This document shows positions 25,341 through 35,813 of a DNA stretch of 64,000 nt, one piece after another. The notes beneath the pieces were generated by a model. It made no database searches and had not been told where the DNA came from. It worked only from the letters and a program-made list of their open reading frames with translations. Source of the DNA: Bacillus sp. FJAT-27916. GTDB lineage: Bacteria; Bacillota; Bacilli; Bacillales; Pradoshiaceae. Location of the stretch: NCBI RefSeq assembly GCF_001183965.1, contig NZ_LFZV01000001.1:2462296-2526295 (forward strand), in the 5' to 3' direction. The position numbers and the translations under genes were made by a program. Position 1 is the stretch's first letter. Each line of letters starts with the position of its first letter.

Positions 25341-26414
25341 ATGATGGAATTTGAGATACGTTTTTTATCCTTTTTCGTAATTGAAACTGAAAATAAAGAG
25401 CAGCCGACAGCCAAGCTTTATCAAACACTTGACACAGCTGAATACGAAGAAAGCGCTCTGAAAGATTTCCTTGACGGGGAATTTAAGAAAATCGTCAAAA
25501 GAAAGGTGGAGCGCCACCCGAATTCCGAACAAGTTCCGACCAAGCTTGGGCATTTTATTATCGAGCCAGGCCATGCGCTCGATTCAAACCCGAATTATAA
25601 CGCCTTTAACCGAACCCGCTATGCCGAAAGCAAAGAGGAGTTCCAAAGCTGCAGTGAGGAGTTTGTTCATTCTTATTTGGACACGAGCGCTGTGCGAGGA
25701 GGCGTCTTCCTCCTAGCATCAGCAGTGCCTCGGAAATTCTTTGAGCATCGTTTCCTCTTCATCATGAAATGTGATTTCGAGCCGAAGGTTGCCTCCATCT
25801 CTGATGAGAAAACATTGATTCGCAATGTTGAAATGGCCATTACGACCAAGAATATGAAATCCATCCTCTATCCGCATATGCCTGAGGAAGGAATGATTGA
25901 GGAAAACGAGCTGAAAATCCACCAATCCTCCCATGCCCGTTACTTTGAGGACTTTTTGAAATTCGTCGAATATGGGGAGTCCAAGCAGGAAATCATGAAG
26001 AATCATGTAATGGAAATGGTACAAGAGCATATTGGAGAGGTATATGAACCTGAAAGCGAGGAAAGACGCCAGTTCGAGGAGGCCATTGAGATTTGGGCTG
26101 AGAGCCCGAAGCGGGAGCTGCAAGAAAAGCTGTCAACAGAGCAGGTCGTCGAAGCAGCAGCCCAATTAGTTGAGCGGGAACCGGAAGTTGAGCTGAAGAT
26201 GAAGCTCGACAGCACAAGTATCAAGGGCCTCCTCGCTGATTTCGGAGAGACCATCCATTTAGCGAAAATCAATAACCGCTATGTCCTGGTCATTGAGGCT
26301 GACACCATTCTGTTTGAGAAAGGCTTCTCCCCTATTGAGTTCCATAAGCCGGATGATCTCCATCAGGTGATTGAGAAAATCAGCCGAAAAACATATGAAG
26401 CGAATACGTTTTAA
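25341..26414 (+). CDS. DUF3900 family protein
   Basis: Protein of 357 aa, cytosolic, rich in charged helices. Blocks such as KRKVERHPNSEQVPTKLG, DTSAVRGGVFLL, KCDFEPKVASISDE and LLADFGETIHLAKIN match what I remember of the Bacillus DUF3900 family over its whole length. No catalytic motif is visible and the function is unknown. AGGTGTGA precedes a double ATG. Monocistronic with a strong terminator. Confidence 0.75.
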   Translation: MMEFEIRFLSFFVIETENKEQPTAKLYQTLDTAEYEESALKDFLDGEFKKIVKRKVERHPNSEQVPTKLGHFIIEPGHALDSNPNYNAFNRTRYAESKEEFQSCSEEFVHSYLDTSAVRGGVFLLASAVPRKFFEHRFLFIMKCDFEPKVASISDEKTLIRNVEMAITTKNMKSILYPHMPEEGMIEENELKIHQSSHARYFEDFLKFVEYGESKQEIMKNHVMEMVQEHIGEVYEPESEERRQFEEAIEIWAESPKRELQEKLSTEQVVEAAAQLVEREPEVELKMKLDSTSIKGLLADFGETIHLAKINNRYVLVIEADTILFEKGFSPIEFHKPDDLHQVIEKISRKTYEANTF

Positions 26415-26432
26415 GATGGATCAAAATAGTGC

Positions 26433-26488
26433 AAAAACCACCTACAAACAAATGGAATATTCCATTTGTTAAGGTGGTTTCTTTTTAT
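26433..26488 (+). terminator. intrinsic terminator
   Basis: AAACCACCT and AACAAATGGA pair with TCCATTTGTT and AGGTGGTTT across a short loop, followed by CTTTTT. Confidence 0.9.
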
Positions 26489-26514
26489 CAACACGTTTAC
26501 TATCTAAGTAGTGC

Positions 26515-26646
26515 TTAGTTTTGTGATGGAAGTATGTATGCTTGAGCCATGAGGTCAAAGTTGGGATCATTCTTAAACACTACATTACCTTTAAGTACAA
26601 TTTTCTGCTGCCGAGTCACTTTTTTCTGTTTGATGTTTGTCTCCAT
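26515..26646 (-). CDS. 43-residue basic protein
   Basis: A short frame with AGAGGTG 6 bases before the ATG. The product is basic at the front (KQKKVTRQQKIVLKG) and ends NDPNFDLMAQAYILPSQN. The start site and the amino acid pattern support a real small gene. It lies at the downstream end of the decayed IS256-type element on the same strand, so it may be part of that accessory patch. No family recognised. Confidence 0.5.
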   Translation of the reverse strand: METNIKQKKVTRQQKIVLKGNVVFKNDPNFDLMAQAYILPSQN

Positions 26647-26744
26647 TTCTCACACCTCTAATATGTATTCTCCCATCGACCCTCCCTATACCCAATGTTT
26701 CATCCTTATACATATCCCTCAACAGGTATTTCTCTTTGAAATTC

Positions 26745-27890
26745 CGTTCAATGAATCCTCTGGCCAAACAAACCCGCTTAATTTTCTCGTTACCCATGAG
26801 TCTTTGTATTTGGTCCCGTCAAATAGACGATTTTCTCAGCTGCCTCAATGTTCGGGAGGCTGTTCATCATCTTTAATCGTTTCCGGATTTCTTTGTTTAA
26901 ACGTTCAATTAAATTGGTTGTATAGAGATTGGGCCTGATGTAGGAACTGTAATTCATAAATGCCGTTGGGACAGGTAAATCATTCTCCCAGGACTCTAAC
27001 TCCTTTTTGTAGGTCTTTGACCATTTCTTCTTAACTTCTCTTACAGGGCCTTTTCTGCTTCATCAAAAGAAGATGCTCTATAAATGCGCTTTAAATCCTC
27101 GCTAAGGGCGGATTGGTCTTTCTTTCTGGCGACATTTAGGGTCTGGCGAACTTTATGAACAACGCATCGTTGGACATCAGCCCTTGGAAATGCCTCCCGA
27201 AAGGCTTCTTCCAGACCCGTCAATCCATCAAATATGCCAAGAAGCTCTTCCCTGTCCCCACGACCATAAAAATTCATTAGAATCCTTCTCCACCCATTCG
27301 AAGTTTCCCTTCCACCTACGTAAAAACCCAAAATCTCTCGATTCCCATGAGGAGTGATGCCCATGGCAATATAAATAGCTTCCTTGTCGACTACGTCTCT
27401 GCTCAATTTGACGAAGAGAGCATCTAGGTAAATCGCACAGTATTGAGTATTCAACGGTCTCTTTTGCCATTTCTCCACATCTCCCATGACAGCTGAGGTG
27501 ATCTTAGAGATGGTCCCAGCTGAATATTGGTCTCCTAATAAGTTCTTCATGATTTTACCTACTTGACGCACACTAACCCCCGTTTTGGTAGAGCTGTACA
27601 ACCAATTCATCCACAGCGACCATCAGATGTTAATAAGGTTCAAGCAGTGTAGTTTGGTAATCACCTTTACGGTCAGGGGAACCGAAAGGTCTTCTGGCCG
27701 GCCATACATGGTATCCATTGAACGCTTGTAGTAGCCATTACGTGAATTCCTATTCCCACTGGTTCTCGCTCATTAAGACGTTTTTGATCTCTTCCTCTAA
27801 GATTAATTCAATTTTCTCTTTAAAGAGGTCATTCATGAGGGATTGTACAACATTCGATAAATCTCAAGTATTTGTGTTATGACCATTCAT
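26745..27890 (-). pseudogene. IS256/Mutator-family transposase, decayed
   Basis: Several frames together encode an IS256-type transposase. Upstream piece: FKEKIELILEEEIKNVL, then NGYYKRSMDTMYGRPEDLSV, with stops and shifts. Central intact frame 27041-27610: TGVSVRQVGKIMKNLLGDQYS, the DDE Asp in YCAIYLDALFVKL, GITPHGNREILGFYVGG and FPRADVQRCVVHKVRQ. Downstream of a frameshift near 27045: EVKKKWSKTYKKELESWEN and LYTTNLIERLNKEIRKR, the normal C-terminal region. At least four interruptions mean it cannot make active transposase. Terminal inverted repeats were not identified with confidence. Confidence 0.85.
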
Positions 27891-27951
27891 GACAAAGCGC
27901 TCCTCTCAAGGGTTATTGTGGTGATAACTTGGAGAGTACTTTGTCTTTTTT
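27891..27951. repeat. large imperfect inverted repeat beside the IS256 remnant
   Basis: GACAAAG, CTCTCAA and GTTAT on the left mirror ATAAC, TTGGAGAG and CTTTGTC on the right, followed by T6 on the plus strand. It may be the element's end or a terminator-like barrier to read-through into the transposase. Confidence 0.5.
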
Positions 27952-28152
27952 GTTTTGTCTAATAAAAGACCTTACACATAATTTTCTACATCATCTGTTA
28001 TCAGTTTGTATTGAGCTTAAAAGTAACAATTATTACTGTTTAATCAAGCAGTTGGTCATTTTTGTTAAAAAATATTACAAAACGCCTTATCCCGGTGTTG
28101 CATATGGTAGAATAATTTTCACAGTAATTCATACATAAAAGGGGAGTCACAA

Positions 28153-28353
28153 TTGGCAAAAGTAAAACATTACATCAAAGATGGAAAGATTATTAGAGAG
28201 ACTAAAACAGGAAACAGTGTAACACATGATGAGATAAGCGAAGAAGAGTTTAATAGGTATCAAGTAGGCCAAAGTAAAAATGGATTCATATGGCTTACTG
28301 CATTGTTTTTGATAGTAATAGTTTTCTTATATACAATCTTTTCTCAATTTTGA
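28153..28353 (+). CDS. small C-terminally anchored membrane protein
   Basis: Protein of 66 aa starting at TTG with AAGGGGAG 6-7 bases upstream. The front is polar (KHYIKDGKIIRETKTGNSV) and one membrane helix covers about 45-64, giving a tail-anchored topology. Function unknown. The A/T-rich codon use differs from the flanking housekeeping genes and fits accessory DNA near the IS remnant. Confidence 0.6.
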   Translation: MAKVKHYIKDGKIIRETKTGNSVTHDEISEEEFNRYQVGQSKNGFIWLTALFLIVIVFLYTIFSQF

Positions 28354-28433
28354 TCAATCATCCGATTGGTCTTTTTTTTGGGGGTATTTATAAAATATAA
28401 TCAGATAATTTTACGCAACAAGAAGGTGATGAA

Positions 28434-28709
28434 ATGGATACTGCAGGAATGATTTTCATTATAGTTGTTATAGGCATCGTTGTTGTTGTAATGGTTCCTT
28501 TTATCATCATGGCTACAGGGTCGTTTATTATGATATTAGCATTACCTTTTACGGCACCGTTTCTATTTCCTAAGTTTACTTACTCATTTCTGTATGATGT
28601 TGTAGGAATCAATAAAGGTGTCAGTATTGTTTTTGCCTTTTTAGTTTTCTTGCTTACCGTGTTTGTAGAGGGAAGTGTAATATGGGTCATTTACAGATGG
28701 GTTATATAA
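28434..28709 (+). CDS. small membrane protein with three helices
   Basis: Protein of 91 aa with AAGGTGA 4 bases before the ATG. Three hydrophobic segments (about 5-40, 44-60 and 66-90) fill most of its length; little polar sequence remains. Same strand and 80 bases after the tail-anchored protein, so possibly co-transcribed. No family recognised. Confidence 0.6.
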   Translation: MDTAGMIFIIVVIGIVVVVMVPFIIMATGSFIMILALPFTAPFLFPKFTYSFLYDVVGINKGVSIVFAFLVFLLTVFVEGSVIWVIYRWVI

Positions 28710-28889
28710 GATATATATATGATGAGTAATCCATTTCATTTGGAGCTATTTATTAAATCATTATTATTACACATGCATACTCCCCTACACTCCAAGATAT
28801 CCTTTTCTTCTGACTTTACTATCCTCCCAGTATTGGGATACTCCACCTAATTAAAGATGGAGTCCTTTATTTGTTCTCTCAATACTTGC

Positions 28890-29341
28890 TCAATTTTTAG
28901 AGCAATCCGTTTCGAAATGGAGGTTTCTTATTTGCGAGAAGGATAAATTGTTATCCTGTACCTCATCAAGCCTTCGCGGTATTTCAACCATTATCTGCGG
29001 CAATTTACATCCCTCTACTACAATGGCTGTAAATGAAAACCCTGAGCAATCACAACTGTATGTAGTTTTATTCATGATGAGATTAGTCCTCGATTACTTC
29101 AAAGCCTTGGTTGCTTATCATGTGTACATTTGGAGCTAACACTTTCCCACCATTTATGATAAGAGTTAATAACGCTTCTCCCAATCGTTATTACATTCAC
29201 TTGCTGCTGGTTCTTCATCATTGCCTCAAGCTCGCTACCCGCCTCTACTTTTAAAGATACATCCAGTTTAATTTGAGTGCCCAGTGAAAGGTGGCTTTTT
29301 GTATTCGTTTTATGAAATAAATAATTGTTACCGATGATCAC
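28890..29341 (-). pseudogene. two adjoining gene remnants of unknown type
   Basis: Two minus-strand frames (29099-29341 and 28890-29075) have protein-like composition, for example LGTQIKLDVSLKVEAGSELEA and GFSFTAIVVEGCKLPQIMVEI, but neither has a proper ribosome site and the first starts only with a GTG just after an upstream stop. They could be pieces of one or two decayed genes. Identity unknown; low confidence. Confidence 0.25.
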
Positions 29342-29586
29342 TTTTTTCAGCCTGTTAATTCAGACGAGTATATCAACGCCTTACCATCATTGTTTTTCAT
29401 CTAGATAGTCTCTCTTCTCTCATACACGTCCGAAATGTATCATTGACCGGATGCTTCAGCTATCCCTCTCCTTCCCAACAACGGATTGCTCATGATTATC
29501 ACCCAAAAGAGCCCCGCAGCATAGGTATATGAATGAACGGAATAAATCGATGGTTCCAAACAGGACAAATCAAGTAAAGGAGTCAC
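29342..29586. other. intergenic region upstream of the spore-type gene
   Basis: No gene seen. It carries the SigK-like promoter at 29500-29529. Confidence 0.5.
29500..29529 (+). promoter_or_regulatory. putative SigK promoter
   Basis: CACC at 29500-29503, 16 bases, then CATAGGTATA at 29520-29529. This matches the mother-cell SigK consensus (mACm, 16-17 bases, CATAnnnTA) and lies about 58 bases before the start codon of the next gene. Confidence 0.55.
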
Positions 29587-29919
29587 ATGAGCATGAATCT
29601 TGAGCAAAGACAGCAATATCCGCCTATTAATACACAGGTATTTGTGAATTCCGCCAATTTATCTAAGGAAATGATTAGTGATCTTTATACCATCACCAAT
29701 CAAGTCGAGAGCAATCCGACCTTTGCCCGCCAATTAATGGAGGCTGCCCAGCGAGGACAAAGGAATCAAGTCATCGCACTGATTAACAGCCTCCCTCTTA
29801 CCCACCGGCCTGAGGTTACCTTCTCACCAGGGGCAATTGTCGTCCGCATTCTCCCTGCAAATCCTTCTAATAGCAGTGCCAATCTGACTTTGACCATGAT
29901 ATGGAAGCAGTCCTTTTGA
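29587..29919 (+). CDS. uncharacterised protein, probably sporulation-associated
   Basis: Protein of 110 aa with AAAGGAG 4 bases before the ATG. N-terminal Gln/Asn-rich part (MSMNLEQRQQYPPINTQVFV), central helices (ATITNQ-like region and FARQLMEAAQRGQRNQVIALI) and a beta end (PEVTFSPGAIVVRILP). No signal peptide or known domain. The SigK-type promoter upstream suggests expression in the mother cell late in sporulation, for example as a coat or crust component; this is inference. Confidence 0.6.
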   Translation: MSMNLEQRQQYPPINTQVFVNSANLSKEMISDLYTITNQVESNPTFARQLMEAAQRGQRNQVIALINSLPLTHRPEVTFSPGAIVVRILPANPSNSSANLTLTMIWKQSF

Positions 29920-29931
29920 CAGGCCGGACAT

Positions 29932-29963
29932 AAAAAAACAATCGGCGAAATGGGGCCGATTGT
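29932..29963. terminator. bidirectional intrinsic terminator
   Basis: ACAATCGGC pairs with GCCGATTGT; the better T-tract (T7) is on the minus strand, after the acetyltransferase gene. Confidence 0.82.
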
Positions 29964-29976
29964 CTACATAGGATAT

Positions 29977-30414
29977 TTACAATTCTTTCCTGAAGGAATA
30001 ACTCCATTTATCATAATCTAGCTTCTCTTCATAAAACCGGTGGGCATCTGTTCGTGGCAGGGCTGATTCAAGTGCAACATACTTCGCACCATTTTCTCTC
30101 GCCCAATCATGGATAAAAGCGAGAAGCTTCTCTCCAATGCCCTGGGAGCGTTCCTCTTCGTTTGTTACCAAATCATGCACCATCACATGACGCTTATTAT
30201 AGAAATTCACACGTACGCTTATGCCAATGACTGCAGCCATCTCTTCACCTCGATAAAAAGCGAATAAGCGATAGCCATCCTTTCTCATCTCATCCATTAA
30301 TTCAAAATAGGAATGCTTATCTAGATTCGTACGCAATTGCGTGATGATTGGATAGGCCTCTTCCCATTGCTCTACTGAAATGAGCTCCATTATTGTTTCT
30401 GTCATAATCGTCAT
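29977..30414 (-). CDS. GNAT family N-acetyltransferase
   Basis: Protein of 145 aa; acetyl-CoA dependent acetylation of an unknown amine. The GNAT core is visible: HVMVHDLVTNEEERSQGIGEKLL (motif A with the pyrophosphate loop R-x2-G-I-G) and LESALPRTDAHRFYEEKLDY (motif B). ATG 30414 is 7 bases after AGGAGG, so the 18-codon upstream extension is not used. Single gene. Confidence 0.8.
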   Translation of the reverse strand: MTIMTETIMELISVEQWEEAYPIITQLRTNLDKHSYFELMDEMRKDGYRLFAFYRGEEMAAVIGISVRVNFYNKRHVMVHDLVTNEEERSQGIGEKLLAFIHDWARENGAKYVALESALPRTDAHRFYEEKLDYDKWSYSFRKEL

Positions 30415-30542
30415 GTACTTGCCTCCTATTTCAATCCACTGAATAATTGGCCAAACAAGCTGACACACTCCTCATTATACACCGTATGAAAAATTCCGGT
30501 ATGTTTTTTGTCTTTTTTTGACTATTCATAGGAATTAGGGTA

Positions 30543-30953
30543 TTACAATCGCTTTAAATGCTCATTCAGTACCTTTTCTTGATATTTGAAATAGAGAAAG
30601 AAAATTGTCCAACTAATCAGGTAGATTGCGATAAATATCACCATTTGCTTCAATATAATTGGCATAGAGATCGGAATCCAGCCAATTGTGAAAGCAAGAA
30701 GGAAAAAAAGAGTGCTGACAGTCATAAAGTGCAGGAGCGTTTGCTGAAGCAGACTCCATTTTTTTATCTCAAAATACATCGGACTGACTGTAAAAAACCA
30801 GGCACAAATGATGACTCCAAGTGCATTCTTCAAAAATAAATCCGCATTGATGGTCTCTGCCTGGGAGAGAAGAATTCCTAAACTGATTATTAAAACATGA
30901 AGGAATCCTCCAAAAAAAACACCTATTAAGCTGCGGTAAATAAACGTCTTCAT
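30543..30953 (-). CDS. DUF3021 family membrane protein
   Basis: Protein of 136 aa with four membrane segments (about 7-28, 42-58, 70-93 and 98-121). Its start overlaps the LytTR gene stop by 4 bases, so the two are translationally coupled. LytTR-DUF3021 pairs are a recurring arrangement in Firmicutes, where the membrane protein is thought to act on the cognate regulator. The input signal is unknown. Confidence 0.8.
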   Translation of the reverse strand: MKTFIYRSLIGVFFGGFLHVLIISLGILLSQAETINADLFLKNALGVIICAWFFTVSPMYFEIKKWSLLQQTLLHFMTVSTLFFLLAFTIGWIPISMPIILKQMVIFIAIYLISWTIFFLYFKYQEKVLNEHLKRL

Positions 30954-31408
30954 TTTGTTTTCCTCCTATTCATTCGCAATGCTCCTTTAATTGCTGGAAC
31001 ATAAGTCCTCGACACATATTCTTTCCTACCAGATTTAAAATGGACACAGAGAGTTCCATTGAAGGAGGCCTCAAAATGGCTTAGCTCATATAAATTGGCG
31101 ATAGCCGATTTTGACAGACGGATAAAGCGATTCGCTGGAAGCATCTCTTCAAGCTCATACAGTTTTTCACGAATCATGAAAGATTCTTCCTTTGTCACAG
31201 CTTCCACATGATCTTTCTCAGAATGAAAAAGATGAATATCTGTAACATGCAAGATATGCTGCCGTTCCCCCTTCCTGCCTACCAAGAATGGATGTTCCCT
31301 TTCTTGCACAGCGTTAATGACTCCTTGCACCTCTTCATCTAAATGAGGTGCCTCAATGATCACTTTCTTTTCCTTAAATCCCCTATCAATATTTAAGATA
31401 AGTCTCAT
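30950..31408 (-). CDS. LytTR-family DNA-binding regulator
   Basis: Protein of 152 aa without a receiver domain: N-terminal about 55 residues (RLILNIDRGFKEKKVIIEAP) followed by a LytTR DNA-binding domain (about 60-150) with the hallmarks EKDHVEAVTKEESFMIREKLYELEE-like layout, FIRLSKSAIANL and LCVHFKSGRKEYVSRTYV. Coupled to the DUF3021 gene, and together they probably regulate their own operon or a nearby membrane function. GTG 31420 abuts GGAAGG and is less likely than ATG 31408. Confidence 0.82.
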   Translation of the reverse strand: MRLILNIDRGFKEKKVIIEAPHLDEEVQGVINAVQEREHPFLVGRKGERQHILHVTDIHLFHSEKDHVEAVTKEESFMIREKLYELEEMLPANRFIRLSKSAIANLYELSHFEASFNGTLCVHFKSGRKEYVSRTYVPAIKGALRMNRRKTK

Positions 31409-31420
31409 CCCCTCAAACAC

Positions 31421-31753
31421 CCTTCCAATATCCCCTATGATTTTCCTCTATACCAATAATAAGGAAGTTTTTGTGTAATGTCATACCTCTATCGATAAAC
31501 CGCAAGATTTGTTCCCTATCTTGCCAAATACGGTCCATAAGCTGCACTTTTGAGGCTTATTCCGATTCCTTTGCACTAAGCACTCATAAACATGGTCTTT
31601 ATGCTCTATGTAAACCAGGCAAGACAACTAGTTCTTTCTGCCTGTATCACTGCCATTTATCAGTCAAAAGATGATACTTCCCACACTATCTAGCCTTCTA
31701 AGTATTTTGTAGTATATGGATGAACTGACAAAAATGATAAAGGAGCGTGTCAC
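31421..31753. other. intergenic region
   Basis: Divergent control region between the LytTR operon and the secreted nuclease gene. No gene, riboswitch or clear operator seen. Confidence 0.5.
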
Positions 31754-34135
31754 ATGCTGACGTTTTTCAAAAGACGTTTTTTCATGCCAAGTTTACTCTT
31801 TTTCTTCCTTTTTTCGATTCTAATTCCAAGCACAGTTTCTCATGCAGCAGCCCCTATTTCAGTTGCTGAAGCGATTGCCAATAATTCTGGCTCTGCGACC
31901 GTTGAAGGGTATATCGTCGCTCATACAACCGGGAATAACAGCTATGATTTCGAGGCGCCATTTGGAAACGATTTCAATTTCGCCCTTGCTGATACACCAA
32001 ATGAAAAGGACAAATCTAAGCTGCTGCCTGTTCAACTGCCAGCAAGCTTCCGTGCCGAATTCGGCCTGCAGACAAACCCGACAAAAATTGGAAGTAAGGT
32101 TCAAGTCACAGGTTCCCTTGAAGCCTATTTCACCGTACCTGGTTTAAAAAACCCAACGGTAGTTACGTTAGTTGATGAATCAGACCCTGCACCAAAAGCG
32201 GCTGAACCTGTCAGCTCCGTCCCTTCAGGTGCCGTCACATCCGGTACAACGATCACGCTAACATCAGACACGGAGAACGGCGCGATTTATTATACGACAG
32301 ATGGCACTGTGCCAACTATAGATAGTACACGCTATTCCGGTCCTATCGAAATCACGAAGGATACAACAATTAAAGCTGTTGTGATTGCTGATGGATTTAA
32401 GGATAGCGATATCGCAACATTTACGTACTACATTGCCTTAAACGGCTTAGAAATACATGACATCCAAGGAGCAGCCCACTACTCTCCCTATGAGAATCAA
32501 TATGTTGCTAATGTAGAGGGAGTTGTCACATATGTAGCTGATGCCAGTAATGTCTATATCCAGTCACTAAAGCCTGATAACGACCCGGCCACATCAGAAG
32601 GAATTCTTGTTTATAAACGAAATCACGGCCTATCTGCCGGAGATACGGTAAAAGTAAGCGGACAGGTGAAGGAATGGGTGTTGGAAGGATATTCTGAAAA
32701 ATTAAAGACAGACCTTCCTGTCACCGAAATTAACGCTACTTCCATAACTGTCACAGCTACAGGACAAGCCCTGCCAAAGCCGGTTGAAATCAGCCCGCTT
32801 AAAGGACAACCGACAAAAATCATTGACAATGATCAATTCACAAAGTTTGATCCAAGGCAGGACGGTATTGATTATTATGAAAGCCTGGAGGGCATGCTCG
32901 TCAAGGTTGCAAAACCGAAGGTAATTGCTCCACAGGATTATGGCGAATTATATGTTGTCTCCAAGTACACGCCGGTCAACACATTGGCTAAAGGTCTGAG
33001 AATTAAGGAGGATGACTTTAATCCAGAACGGCTAATTATTGATATCGATGATTCCAGCTTCGTGGCAAAAACCGGTGATTCCTTTACTGGCGATATTACC
33101 GGGGTCGTCAGCTATGGTTTTAGCAACTACCGAATCTTCGCTGATCATGAAACTCTGCCTGATTTAAAAGAAGGAAAACTAAAGCAGGAAAAGACGAAAT
33201 TGAAGCAGCATGCGAAGAAGTTAATCGTTGCCTCCTATAACGTCGAGAACTTCTCACCGAAAACAAGTATGGAGAAAACGACAAAGCTGGCCAAGGCTAT
33301 TGCAGAAAACTTAAATCAGCCCGATATTATTGGACTGACAGAAATTCAGGACAATGACGGTGCCACAAACAGCGGAAATACAGATGCCAGCATGAGCTAC
33401 CAGGTACTGATTGATCAGATTAAGGAACTTGGCGGTCCAACTTATGCCTATACCGATATCGCTCCAAATAATAACGAGGACGGCGGTGCTCCTGGTGCCA
33501 ATATCCGTGTTGGTTTCCTCTATAATCCAGAGCGTGTATCCCTTGTCGATGCGCCAAAAGGAACAGCAAATGAAGCAGTCGGTTATGAGAACGGAAAACT
33601 CACCTTGAATCCTGGACGCATAGAGCCGAATAACGCAGCATTTAAGAGCAGCCGTAAACCGCTGGCCGCACAGTTTTCCTTTAATGGGGATAAGGTGGTC
33701 GTGATTGCCAATCACTTCAATTCTAAAGGGGGAGACTTACCGTTATTCGGTAAGACACAGCCTGCCGTCCTATCAAGTGAAGAACAGCGTGTCAAAATAG
33801 CAGCGATCGTCAACCAATTCATAAAGGACATACAATCAAAGGATCGAAATGCTAATATTATCGCCCTTGGGGATATGAATGACTTTGAATTCACCCAAAC
33901 ACTCAAAACCCTTAAAGGCAAGGAAATGACAAATATGATTGACCTTATCCCTTCCGTTGACCGTTACACGTATGCATACCAAGGGAATTTACAAGTGCTC
34001 GATCACATTCTAGTCTCAAAAAACCTTTCTTTACGAACAGCAGTTGATATTGTCCATATTAATGCGACTTTTATGGAAGAGCATGGACGTGCAAGTGATC
34101 ATGACCCCGTTTTAATTCAAACTATGCTGAAATAG
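31754..34135 (+). CDS. secreted multi-domain endonuclease/exonuclease/phosphatase family nuclease
   Basis: Protein of 793 aa. Signal peptide at about 1-32 (ending SHAAA); an OB-like DUF6359 domain (about 33-140) with SVAEAIANNSGSATVEGYI; a chitobiase-like beta domain (about 150-225) with GAIYYTTDGTVPT; a second OB/YhcR-type region (about 230-460); then an endonuclease/exonuclease/phosphatase nuclease domain (about 485-790) with SYNVENFSP, GLTEIQD, ANHFNSKGGD, LGDMNDF and the last catalytic ASDHDP. It resembles the ExeM/YhcR group of extracellular nucleases. There is no LPxTG anchor, so it is probably released. AAAGGAG precedes the ATG. Confidence 0.88.
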   Translation: MLTFFKRRFFMPSLLFFFLFSILIPSTVSHAAAPISVAEAIANNSGSATVEGYIVAHTTGNNSYDFEAPFGNDFNFALADTPNEKDKSKLLPVQLPASFRAEFGLQTNPTKIGSKVQVTGSLEAYFTVPGLKNPTVVTLVDESDPAPKAAEPVSSVPSGAVTSGTTITLTSDTENGAIYYTTDGTVPTIDSTRYSGPIEITKDTTIKAVVIADGFKDSDIATFTYYIALNGLEIHDIQGAAHYSPYENQYVANVEGVVTYVADASNVYIQSLKPDNDPATSEGILVYKRNHGLSAGDTVKVSGQVKEWVLEGYSEKLKTDLPVTEINATSITVTATGQALPKPVEISPLKGQPTKIIDNDQFTKFDPRQDGIDYYESLEGMLVKVAKPKVIAPQDYGELYVVSKYTPVNTLAKGLRIKEDDFNPERLIIDIDDSSFVAKTGDSFTGDITGVVSYGFSNYRIFADHETLPDLKEGKLKQEKTKLKQHAKKLIVASYNVENFSPKTSMEKTTKLAKAIAENLNQPDIIGLTEIQDNDGATNSGNTDASMSYQVLIDQIKELGGPTYAYTDIAPNNNEDGGAPGANIRVGFLYNPERVSLVDAPKGTANEAVGYENGKLTLNPGRIEPNNAAFKSSRKPLAAQFSFNGDKVVVIANHFNSKGGDLPLFGKTQPAVLSSEEQRVKIAAIVNQFIKDIQSKDRNANIIALGDMNDFEFTQTLKTLKGKEMTNMIDLIPSVDRYTYAYQGNLQVLDHILVSKNLSLRTAVDIVHINATFMEEHGRASDHDPVLIQTMLK

Positions 34136-34161
34136 ACGAATCTCCAATCATCTATCTGTAA

Positions 34162-34181
34162 AAAAAAAGAGAAGGCGGGAT
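34162..34181 (+). terminator. left half of a terminator split by the IS3 element
   Basis: A-run and AGAAGGCGGGAT (34170-34181) form the left arm of an intrinsic terminator whose right arm (ATCCCCCTTCT plus T-run) now lies at 35660-35677, beyond the insertion. Confidence 0.7.
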
Positions 34182-34184
34182 CAC

Positions 34185-35652
<1,468 letters not shown>

Positions 35653-35659
35653 CACCATC

Positions 35660-35677
35660 ATCCCCCTTCTTTTTTTG
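35660..35677 (+). terminator. right half of the split terminator
   Basis: ATCCCCCTTCT followed by T7; pairs with 34170-34181 if the insertion and one CAC copy are removed. Confidence 0.65.
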
Positions 35678-35813
35678 CTGTTAAATAACTTGACTCTCCT
35701 GTAATTACCACCTATACTTTGTTATATAGTATCGAAAACTACATGTTATCATCACATATGATATATCCGTTTTCAGCCAGCTTAAACATATCGGAGGAAA
35801 GAAGGAATTCGCA

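Noticed and set aside
26549-26938. 129-codon plus-strand frame
   Set aside because: Antisense to the transposase remnant and to the 43-residue protein gene.
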